Below, piece by piece: positions 54,365 through 64,000 of a stretch of 64,000 nucleotides of DNA (its first letter is position 1; each line of letters starts with the position of its first letter). Made by a program: the position numbers and the translations under genes. The notes beneath the pieces were generated by a model, which was given only the letters and a program-made list of their open reading frames with translations, had not been told where the DNA came from and did no database searches. This DNA is from Aurelia coerulea (lineage: Eukaryota; Cnidaria; Scyphozoa; Semaeostomeae; Ulmaridae), in assembly GCA_039566865.1 (NCBI GenBank), contig CM076962.1, positions 5,326,743 to 5,390,742 on the forward strand, given 5' to 3'.

Positions 54365-57300
54365 GTGAGTATCCCCCACCTCGAGTGTCATTATGACTCT
54401 TCCAATGTTGTGGACAGGCGATGCTTGTTTTGCGACTACTGGAACAGTGAATGCACACTGATCTGATTATGAGCATCCCGGATCGAGATCAGAAGTCATT
54501 CATGACCGGCCAAATACAGCTTCATCCAACATCAGAAAAAGCTCCAATCTGAAGAAAGTAATTGTAACATTCCAGGAGGGGTGCCACTGGGGTGCCATTC
54601 CCCATCACATCACGCAATTACAAACAAGGCCTTAGACAGTTTCACGTAAGGAAACTTCACAGCTCTGAGTTCAGTGTAGGTTTTGCAACTGCAAGGCTTC
54701 CTAATAGATATATATAATATATGTGTTATTTCCTCACTTAAAGGTGCAGTACATTTCTCATTCACCAGAACTCCATTGCATAAATTTATCATTTATCCAA
54801 ACAAAATCAAAATGAAATCGTTTGTCTACTCCTTGTAAAAATTGCTATTGTAGCAAACAGAATAAAAGATGTCTACTATAATATAAAGCAAGTTTTCTTC
54901 AAATTTCACTTGGCAACCCAACCACTTTCAAAATATTGTTGTTACAGTTACCAAAGTTTTGTTTTGTTGATAAACAAATAAAGAAAAGCAAGGACAATAA
55001 AGCACTTTATTTGCATTTTACTTGTGTGGGGAGAAAGGTTTTTACTGTACCATTGAAGTATCTTTCTCAAGGGTGGACAAAATAGTGGACCAAAGCACCA
55101 ATGGTCCCATAAATTTTGTTGGGTTTCCAGAAAGAGGGGAAAAAAATTAAAAAGAAGAGAGAAAGGGGATGAAGAAAGAACAACGAGGAAAAGAGAGGAA
55201 CTTGATCATCTAATGTGACTTCAAAATCCTAAATTTGTTGTTTGATTGACTTAGGTTGTTTCTAGAACAGGGAATTTTCAAGACACTGTTTGTAACATGA
55301 GAAGCAATCAGGCGAAAAATCAACAATATTTGCCAGGTATCATTTTCGACTGCAATACTGTAAAGGTTAACAATCAATCTACCAACTCTGTCCAATGTAT
55401 GTATTTTATATCAGGACATCCATGACCTTCAAAAAGAGGATACTTTTTGGACGCTCTTGGTTCTTGAAGAAATTTTTCTCTCAGACTTTTCTGGTCCCAG
55501 AAATTTTTTTCCCACCCCTGATCATATGTGAAACAATAAAATTAATGTTATCACACCATACATGTGTGGTATGTCATAATCAAATGCAATGGTAGGATCA
55601 GAACAATAAAAGAATAGTTAAAGACTTAAAAATAATTTTGCAAATGTACAGATTGTTGCAGAAAAGATTTACTTAGCAAACTAACAGCTATGTTTTGAGA
55701 AAATGGCCATCTTCTTTGAAAGCGTTGTTTCTTTTGTCATACATCTGATAAATGATAAGAAAAGATAATTTGAGAAATTTTCAATGATACTCCATTGTGT
55801 TGGGCAAACCTGTTTACCAAATTTGAACTGATGAATTGTGGTAAATTGTTTATTGTCAAACTTACAAACAATTAGGTTTAGAAACCATAAGTTTGAAGAT
55901 TTGGAAACCAAATTGTTGTTGTCACATGAAACAGATATATTGTCAGTGTTAAACCAGTAGCTACAGTATTTCTTTGTGGTACTCATTATTATCAATATTG
56001 CTTGGGGCAGCAAACTTCAATTTTCTTAGGATTTTTGTAGGAACGTAACACAGTAAAATCTGGCATTTCGTAAATACTGACCAGGGCTAAAAGATAGGCA
56101 TTTAGAGACTGTGAGTTGCTCAATTATTGTTTGAGTGAGTATTAGGCTTTCACCATACCGGAAAATTTGTTGTTAGGCCAAGTCTTGAAAACCAAGTCAG
56201 TTTCTGTGCGAATTAAAAAAATGTTGTGTCCAGGCCTTACTGGGAATGGCGTGCGATCGCTCTCGCACGCCTTGGCACACGCCTTCTCTTCCCAAGGAGT
56301 GTGATAGATCACACGCCTTGTCTTTTCAAATGATGATGATTAAACTCTTGTATATCTCTTGAAGCAAATACCAACCAGGAAGTCCTAAATCCAGAACTCT
56401 TGATGATTTGATAGTTATCATTAAATTGTTTACAAAATATAATCCTTCAGGATGTTATGTCAGTTTAGATCACTCAGGTTGAAGAGTTATTTCTTTGACC
56501 TTATGTTATTTCTTGAAATATCTGTTTCTTTCTGCTTTCCAACGGGCTAATAGAATCATTTAATTAACATAACAACTTCTTTAAATCAAGGTTCAATACT
56601 TAACCACTGTCCAAGGGTGTTAGGACACGGAAATTTTAATTACGTATTTATTTACCTTGTTTTGATCTTCGTCTTGTTTTCTTGTCTTGTTTTCTTCTCT
56701 GTTCTGTTTCCTCTTGCTGATGTAAATGCCTCGTGTTATTTGAATGTATCTTCCTTGTATTCCTGTGTCTTAGCGCGCCTTCGTAGAAGAAAGATTTTTA
56801 AACCATATTCCTGTGTCTTAGCGCGCCTTCGTAGAAGAAAGATTTTTAAACCATTGTGGTTTAAAAACCTTTCTTCTACGAAGGCGCGCTAAGACACAGG
56901 AATACAAGGAAGATATATTCAAATAACACGAGGCCTTTACATCAGCAAGAGGAAACAGAACAGAGAAGAAAACAAGACAAAAAAACAAGACAAAGATCAA
57001 AACAAGGTAAATAAATACGTAATTAAAATATCCGTGTCCTAACACCCTTGCACTGTCACAAAAAGAATCAGTATGACAAATTTTCTGATGTCTTGTCTCT
57101 TCATTAGAAACAGGCAAATATCATTACCGGCTAATTTTTAGTTGCTTTCAGGGCATTTTCCAAACTTCATCCTGTTTTTGTTGGTCAGTTCCAAAAATTT
57201 GTAGATGTTCGAGAAGTGAGACAGAATTCTCCAAAATAATAAAATTCTGAGTGTTTGATTTGAGTTTGCCCCATAGGCCCAACAAAGTGATTAGAAATCG

Positions 57301-60300
57301 TTAGATATCTTTTGAAAGAGCTCTAGATTGTAATATTATTGAGATATCCCTAAGAGTGAATAAGGCTTAGATCTCTCTATAGTAGTATGGAAGGATTAGC
57401 ATTATCAAGCATTTTAGAGCCTTGATAGTTCAGACAAGGAATTTGAAATTGACAAGAGAGTGTTTCATGTTTGAGGATCTTCCTTACAAATGATTACAGA
57501 TTGTAAAGTTTATTTCTGATGAAACGGCAGCGAAACGTAATTTAAGTACTATATTTTCGAATCCTTTATTGCATTTATTTAGTTGACAGAAGAGCTTATG
57601 ATTTATCGTTATATGATTAAAGTTTACTCAAACATTGTTTAACTCGGACAAGTCGATATTTCGAACAATCAAACATGTCTCTTTCAATGGTTAAAGATGG
57701 GGATAATTTTGGAATGGTCAAATGGTTGAGTAAAAACCCCAAAAGACATGCTTCTGGCGAACGTTATGGCAAGTTTCAACTGCACTCCATCGCACGCCTG
57801 GAAAGCACTAGGAGTGCGATTTGCCACACTCCTACCAAAATATTCCCAGTAAGGCCTGTGTGTCTGTTTCACATTTGATGTATTGCCTAATGTTAGCTTG
57901 ACATCCAGTGTGAAACAAGCTGTTAGTGCTTACCAGTAATAATAAATTATTTTTGGCTTTTTGTTGTTATAGATTTAGTTGTAATCTAGCAGTATGGTCT
58001 CTATGTTATGGCTGTGGAGTCATCATTGTCTGTTCCTTGTCCTTGTACAGTATACAGTAGTAGTGCTGTAGAGTCAAATGTAGTGTCTGCAATTCGTTTT
58101 TGCAAAATGTTTGAATGAATATGGAAAAGAGTTTGTTAAACTGAGGTTTATTTTACCAAAAGAATTAAATCAATTTGAACCAATGAATAAGATATGGGGT
58201 AAAATGGGTAAGCTTGAATTGATGTGTCAAAATTTATGATTCACAGTTTCTTCTTAACTACAATGTTTGACCAGCTTGATAACGGGCTATACTTGAACCG
58301 TGTTGTGCTTATTTCAATTCCCATCAATGTGCTTATGTTTTACTTTATTTGCTTGTTTATGTTTGATCTACCCTCGTCAATGCTAGGGATGTACTGGATA
58401 TTCGGCTTGCCGGACAATAACATAATGAATCTGTGCAAAATTACCATAATGTTGTTTAATGATTCTCTCCTGTCAAACTTTAGGTTCCTGTTCACATCAC
58501 ACATTTATCCCGTTTTGGCTACTGAGATGGCTCCGTAGGATAAATGGAAGCCATGGTTTTGAATGACAATTTAAATTTTTCAAAGGATGATACACTTGGG
58601 TGCTCTGAAAAAGCTATATACCCACTTTTTTTGACAGGTCATGATAAACCGTAAGGACCAGTTGTGAAGATTTATGACTTAATCTTTAGCACAAAGCCTG
58701 AATTAGACTCTATGATTGTTAGAAAATTTCTTGGTTTTCTGCTTGTACAGCTGCAAACAAGTTTCTTAAATTTTCTTTTCAAAAGCATCAAATGCTCCAT
58801 AGACTAAAATTAATTCACAATTCACAATTAAAAACTTTCTCTGTCATTTTGAGTCTTTAGAAATTTGATTCTTGATGTCATGATGGTTTTCAGTATTTGC
58901 AAAACGAAAATTTCAACAACTCACTTATAGCTCTGGCAACAGTAAGTAATAGAATTGCGAAAAATCCGAGAATGTAATCCAGACTTTTTGCAAAAGATTA
59001 CGTAGATCTATCTAGATCTATAGATCTATAGTTCTTCAAAATTTCTCTTATGTATGATTTATCGTGAATTGTCAAAAATTGATAGTTTCTTTTGGCGCAC
59101 TCGGTTGTGGAAGAAATTGCTTTGTTCTACATTAAACTTAAATGTGGTTCATTAAACTTTTAGATTTATGAAAGTGGGCGCAAAGCCAAGACATTTAAAT
59201 TGTTTGTTGCTGCATCCTCTGAAGGATGTAGGACGACAAGCTTAATTGTGGTTTTACAGTAATTTCTATGCATTTTGCAGCAGGTTTCAAATTATTTTGC
59301 ATAGAACAATATTTCGAAAATAGATTTCCAAAATGAAAAAATGTTCGTTTCAGGTTGAAATTTCCTGAAGACCTTTAATTTCACATATCTAGGCATCAGG
59401 GCATGAAACAAATTCTTAATTCATAATGAGCTGCAGGAAATTTTCCGACATATATCCATTTTTCATGTATCATTCTGTTACTCATTTAAAAAACAAAAAA
59501 CAAAGTCAAAAAAGGTTACCTGACGTAGATTGTATCTTTGGTACAATTTTCAATCAATGTCATCGTTCAAGGTGTATATTATTCAAATTATGGGCTGATT
59601 TGCAAGAAATTGCATAGTTTAAAATGATACTTGCACAGTTCTAACTGCAATAAAATTTTGCGGAACGTCCAGCTGCTTAGAGCATCTACCAGGCGAAGGA
59701 GATTACTTCACAATCATTTTCAGAGATTATGGCGCAAAAGAGAGTCCAAGATTAGAAAATGCTGTTCTTTTGTACCTCACCTTTTTGTTATTCGAACTGC
59801 ATTTGAATTAAATTGATATTTCAGAGCAAGGAAGCTCTCTCTTCCACGCCTATCGTCGTATCTTGAATTAGGGTTAGTCTCATAAGATTAAACTTTCACA
59901 GTTTCAAGCATAATTTCACAGATACGCATACTGATACCAAGTGATATGCAAGTATGCAACAATTGCAAAATCAGCAAGTACTAGATTCCCTTAATGGCTT
60001 TCTGAAATCGTAATGGTTTATTTTATAAGGTGCCCAGCTTAATCATTCCCAACTTCATACAAGTCGTTTTCTTTATGCCTGATGTGCATTTACTTAAAGC
60101 CAGTTAAAGATTATTGCATAGCTATCTCTGGATCCTAAGCTCTTGTTGCACGCTTGACACTTGTCTGTTCCTGCAGGAAATGTATGCAAGATTTTTTCTG
60201 GTCGCAGCAAGAAATGTTTTTTTTATGCCCTGCTAGGCATACAGAAGTGGACAGCAGCTGTAAGTAAGGGATACTTTCGTGTGACAGTGGTTACGTCGAA

Positions 60301-62867
60301 TCGTCAAATAAGATAGAAACTAATAGATTCATCTTACGTGGATGCTTACAACGGATTTTTTACCAACCAATTTCTTGTACGATTCCCTACTGCTTTCATC
60401 AGCCAAAAAATTATGCAGCTGTTGCTGTACTAAATATAAAAATCCGGACTTTGGCAATCGTGGCCGGAAAATCCGGTTTCGGGCGGATCCTGAAAACCCT
60501 GATCCGGTACACCCCTAACCAATGCTGTGAATGGTGAACGGCTCAAAATCTACCTTTTCCAACAGTACCTATGGTGCTATTAGTGATTCTGATGACAGAG
60601 TAGAAACTGCACACACATGTGTGAACATTTGTGACTTTGAGTCTCCCTAGCTCCCTGCAACAGATCTCAAAAATTAGGCATCACTTAATATCCTCTTCTA
60701 TATATAATATCACTTAATATTCTCTTCTTATATAATATTCCAACAAAAACCCTGGCTTTCTGCATTTAATTCATCGATCAAATTGACATAATTCGGTAGG
60801 AAGCAGGGAAATTGTTCTGAAACTCCTTTCCCACAGTCTTCATGCCGCAAACGTTCATTGTAATTGATTTAGGTTGCAGTTAGCGTATAGTAATTAGTTT
60901 ACAAGTATTCTTTGTTTTCTTTTTGTGCGTTGTCCTAGTAGTGTTCATTGTTTTTTGTTATATGTAAGAGCATGGGGTAGCCATGCCATTTTGCTCCTCA
61001 CGTTATTGTCCCTGTAGTGTTGTGCAGTTGTATAGTATTAATATGTAGAGTAGGTAAACATGTATTGTAAGAATTTTATATGGATAAAAAAAAATATATT
61101 CTCTTCCTTGGGCCTTAATCTCATGATTTATCATTTCCGAAAAGTTTATGTACTGGGTGCGCCACATTAAACAATGCATTTTTTGCAGTCCATGATAAAT
61201 ACTACACTGGACCGATTTTGAAGATTTATGACTCAATCTTTCGCAAAAAGCCTGAATTAGACTCTGGGACATATTGGAAAATTTTTTTGTTCTCAGTTTT
61301 TAGTGGTAGAAAGGAGTTTCTTGAAATTTTCATTTTCAAAACACTGAAAACCGTAGCAAAACGTTGATCAAATTTTCTGAAGACTCTATATGAAAGGACA
61401 AAGAGAAAACGTTTTCAGGGGGAATTGGGGGTTTAGAATATGATTAGTGTAAACTTCTGCACGAGTATTATCTCAACTCTATTGAAAAATTATGTAGTAG
61501 TTGCAGTAAAGTGCCGCCCCAAGCCGTCACAAAATCAGAAATTCAACAAGACTTCATGTTTGCTTGCCTAATGACACTTCCCTGTTTGTCTCTTTAACCC
61601 CACACAAGAACGCAACCTGCACCAAAGCATAGATTCAATGAAAATTCCTAGAATCTAATTCAGGATTTCTGCTAAAGAAAAAATAATAAATCTTCAAACT
61701 TGGTCTTGTTTACGATTTATCGTGGCCTGCCAAAAATGCACAGTTAATTTGGCGTACCCAGTATCCAAACAGTTCTTCAGATCATATTGCTTGATGACGT
61801 AATGTTACGCAGTTCATGCTCTGTTGATTCGTACAATGTGATGAATGCTGTAGAATGAAGCTTCTATAGGTACAATAGCTTTTACTTGAATGATTTGTTT
61901 GTACAGGGCAAGTATAGAAGACAATGAGCAATCTATTTCTGAGCTGGAAACACATTTAGAAAAGGTATGTACAGTATGAATGGAAACAAAGTTTACTCTG
62001 CCTTTATTTTCAATCAACTCAATATGTAAAGACATCAGTGCTGGTCCAGGCTGCCAGACCCTGAGGAGCACCAATGATCTAGGTGTGAAAACTTAGCGCA
62101 GAGAGAATTGGAGAGGGGGTATTAAACTCTCAATTGCCCACATTTGCTTCCTCTTAAAGATATGAACAAAAAAGCCTGGATTGACTCCTCAAATATTTGA
62201 TACAGGAATTTTTATTTGCATATTTGTTGACACAAATTAATTTGTTTGCTAGTAATATGCTTTACCTTCCTCCTTCCTTGTTTTATTTCCTGCTGTTTTT
62301 CCAAACTTGAGACTCCTCAAATATAGAATACAGGAAATTTTAGTTACATATATGCTTTATCTTCCTCCTTCCCTGTTTTAGTTCCTGCTGTTTTCCAAAA
62401 CTTGAGACTTGCTTGCCTTGAAAGGTAAAACCACAATGTAAGAAACTGAAATCTTTTTCATCAGACATATTGTTCTAACTCTAAACAAACCAGTGATGAT
62501 TTTTATAGAAAGGAACAGAGGAATGTCAAACATAATATCACTGTTCTCTCAAGATTCTGAAAGAACTTGCAGGTAGCTCTATAGGAAAACGCTCTTCACG
62601 AAACATAGAAAAATTCGAAAATGCTGTTTTCAGGTAAAATTATGAGCAAATTTGATGGTCATAGACTTGATTTGGACTTAGACCTTTATACATGAAAATA
62701 TTTTGAAACTTCACCTCGTTTTTTCTGGACAATCAGCATATGGTATTCTGTGTTTTGAAATCACTTTTCTGCATATTTATGTGGCTTTTACATATTATTG
62801 CTACACAGGTGACTAAAGCTTGCAGCTCACTCGTTGAAAATGGAAAAGTTTTCAAGTCCTCTATGGG
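54174..62867 (+). CDS. ACAP-type ArfGAP, first three coding exons (partial)
   Basis: Exons 54174-54364, 61907-61964 and 62809-62867 join in frame and continue past the window. The segment IDFNESLKDSPKFR-ASIEDNEQ, then SISELETHLEKVTKACSSLV and ENGKVFKSSMG, matches the start of the BAR domain of ACAP proteins (BAR, PH, ArfGAP, ankyrin). These proteins bend membranes and stimulate GTP hydrolysis by Arf6 in endosome recycling. Known ACAPs start just before the DFEECLKDSPRFR-like segment. Here the frame is open 46 codons further, so translation may begin at 54,174, 54,195 or 54,312. Intron 1 is 7.5 kb. The PH, ArfGAP and ankyrin parts are not in the window, so the paralogue is unknown. Confidence 0.8.
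56612..57050. mobile_element. 439-bp foldback element
   Basis: CAAGGGTGTTAGGACACGGA at the left is mirrored at the right over arms of about 195 bp. The direct repeat CACTGTC flanks it (56,605-56,611 and 57,051-57,057). The left arm has a 48-bp tandem duplication (56,759-56,806 and 56,807-56,854) absent from the right arm. The mirrored open frames on each strand are by-products of the palindrome. Located in ACAP intron 1. Confidence 0.85.
58593..59105. mobile_element. decayed TA-flanked element
   Basis: The left CACTTGGGTGCTCTGAAAAA and right TTTTGGCGCACTCGG are eroded inverted ends. The inner AAGCCTGAATTAGACTC is shared with 42,613 and 61,153. Confidence 0.55.
61153..61761. mobile_element. 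609-bp TA-flanked CTGGGTGCGCC element
   Basis: CTGGGTGCGCCACATTAAAC and TTAATTTGGCGTACCCAG are inverted with TA outside. Same subfamily as 42,613-43,926 but half as long. Confidence 0.75.
61907..61964 (+). CDS. ACAP-like exon 2
   Basis: A 58-bp exon in phase 2 to 0: ASIEDNEQSISELETHLEK, the first BAR helix. Acceptor TACAG and donor GTATGT. Confidence 0.8.
62183..62410. repeat. 128-bp direct duplication
   Basis: GACTCCTCAAATAT starts at 62,183 and 62,311, each followed by CTTCCTCCTTCC-rich sequence and TTCCTGCTGTTTTTCC. It lies in ACAP intron 2. Confidence 0.75.
62809..62867 (+). CDS. ACAP-like exon 3
   Basis: VTKACSSLVENGKVFKSSMG, BAR helix continuation, leaving phase 2 at GTAAGT. The next exon lies beyond position 64,000 or was not found. 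Confidence 0.8.
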
Positions 62868-63479
62868 GTAAGTTTTTCATTTTTTGCAATACCAGTGTTT
62901 GGCTCCCCTGTCTTTCAAAAGTCAAAAGCCTTTAAGATTGATGAATGTGTTGAGTAAGAAAGTCACCCCAAACCACTGATGGTATTATTTCTCAGATGAA
63001 CTCATAACATCCCACCAGTGTACTGAATGTCACCCCCTCCAGTTTATTGAAAATATCTCTCTGGCACAATGATGGTATCAATTGTATTGAGAAAGCCATG
63101 ATTGTAGGCTGTGCATTGGATCTTGCTCCAAGATGCTTGCAGCAAAGTGTAGTATTAAACGCTGAAGGCAGGAACACTGTAAAACAACGCAAAAGCAAAG
63201 AATGGTTCTTCTTTAGATTGCCTATTGTGAACTAGTTAACCTTATATGGACCGACAACATACCTATAGATAAAGGTAGATACTCTGAATAAATCAGTTGC
63301 TCTGAAGATGCCCTAGCGGGCGAAACTAGTCAGCACTGAAATAAAGAATAAAAAGCGTAAAAGACCAAATTGATGCCTGTTTTCTTCGAATGGTTAGGCC
63401 CTCTTCAACGGTACACTATATAGATTATATAGGTCTATATATACATAGGTAATATTTCGCCGTCGGATGTGAGGCTTCT

Positions 63480-64000
63480 TTAGACTAAACTGATTATGAT
63501 ATCCCTCTTAGTCACAGTGGTTTACTGAATATTCTCCAGTTTACTTATGATACCTTCATAGATACTGATGATAACTCTCCCATTACTGCAAATGCTCCGG
63601 TTTACTGATGATATCCCTCTGAGTTACTGAAGATATATCTCTGGTTTTCTGCACATTCTTCGGTTTTTAGATGCTGGTGCTCATAGTTACTGATTATAAC
63701 CCTCTGATTTATTGCACATCCGTCGGATTACTGTCTACATCCCTGAGTTACTGATGATATTTCTCTGGTTTACTGCACATTCCCCAGTTTTTAGATGGTG
63801 GTGCTCATAGTTACTGATGACACCCTCTGGTTTATTGCACGTCCGTCGGATTACTGTTGACATCCCTGAGTTACTGATGATATTTCTCTGGTTTACTGCA
63901 CATTCCCTGTTTTTAGATGGTGGTGCTCATAGTTACTGATGACACCCTCTGGTTTGGTGCACATCCGTCGGATTACTGTTGACATCCCTGAGTTACTGAT
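63480..64000. repeat. 122-124-bp satellite at the right edge
   Basis: Units containing TTAGATGGTGGTGCTCATAG start near 63,667; 63,791 and 63,913. Shorter related words (GTTACTGATGATAT, GGTTTACTGCACATTC) extend left to about 63,480 with looser spacing. The array is cut by the window end, so its full size is unknown. Confidence 0.85.

Noticed and set aside
56617..57117. Two 90-100-codon frames on opposite strands with similar peptides
   Set aside because: They are mirror translations of the two arms of a foldback element.

Overview
This is a 64 kb piece of AT-rich nuclear DNA from an animal. The evidence is short coding exons with canonical AG/GT splice sites, introns of 0.3 to 7.5 kb, a non-LTR retrotransposon with endonuclease and reverse transcriptase domains, tRNA-derived SINEs and many short inverted-repeat transposons. 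A marine invertebrate is my guess. The species cannot be fixed from the sequence, and there is no bacterial-style gene organisation anywhere.

Layout. Positions 1-4,100 hold an inverted repeat with 350-bp arms and a 5'-truncated LINE that carries a nested miniature element. Positions 4,100-14,710 are a block of repeats: an 874-bp tandem duplication, a regulatory-looking repeat with NFI-type palindromes, E-boxes and a CRE, a 111-bp minisatellite of 12 units carrying CCAAT boxes, and a 3.6/2.65-kb segmental duplication. Both duplicate copies end in the same GC-rich hairpin cluster. Comparing the copies exposes three transposon insertions whose empty sites are still present.

The main gene begins 46 bp after the second GC cluster. 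Nineteen exons from 14,755 to 49,224 join in frame through canonical splice sites into a predicted 662-residue protein. It has a helical, charged N-terminus, about four membrane segments and a C-terminal domain of armadillo-type repeats. I do not recognise the family, and it is the most interesting object in the window. Its introns are full of transposons: a broken LINE, about ten TA-flanked elements with TACCGGGTG-like ends, hAT-like and TTAA-flanked elements, SINEs and palindromes. One further exon-like segment at 40,227 would truncate the protein if it were used.

From 54,174 to the right edge lie the first three coding exons of an ACAP-type Arf GTPase-activating protein (start of the BAR domain), on the same strand. 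The gene runs off the window. A foldback element and more TA-flanked elements sit in its first intron, and a 122-124-bp satellite occupies the last 500 bp. Coding sequence totals only about 2.3 kb. The two genes have no evident functional link.
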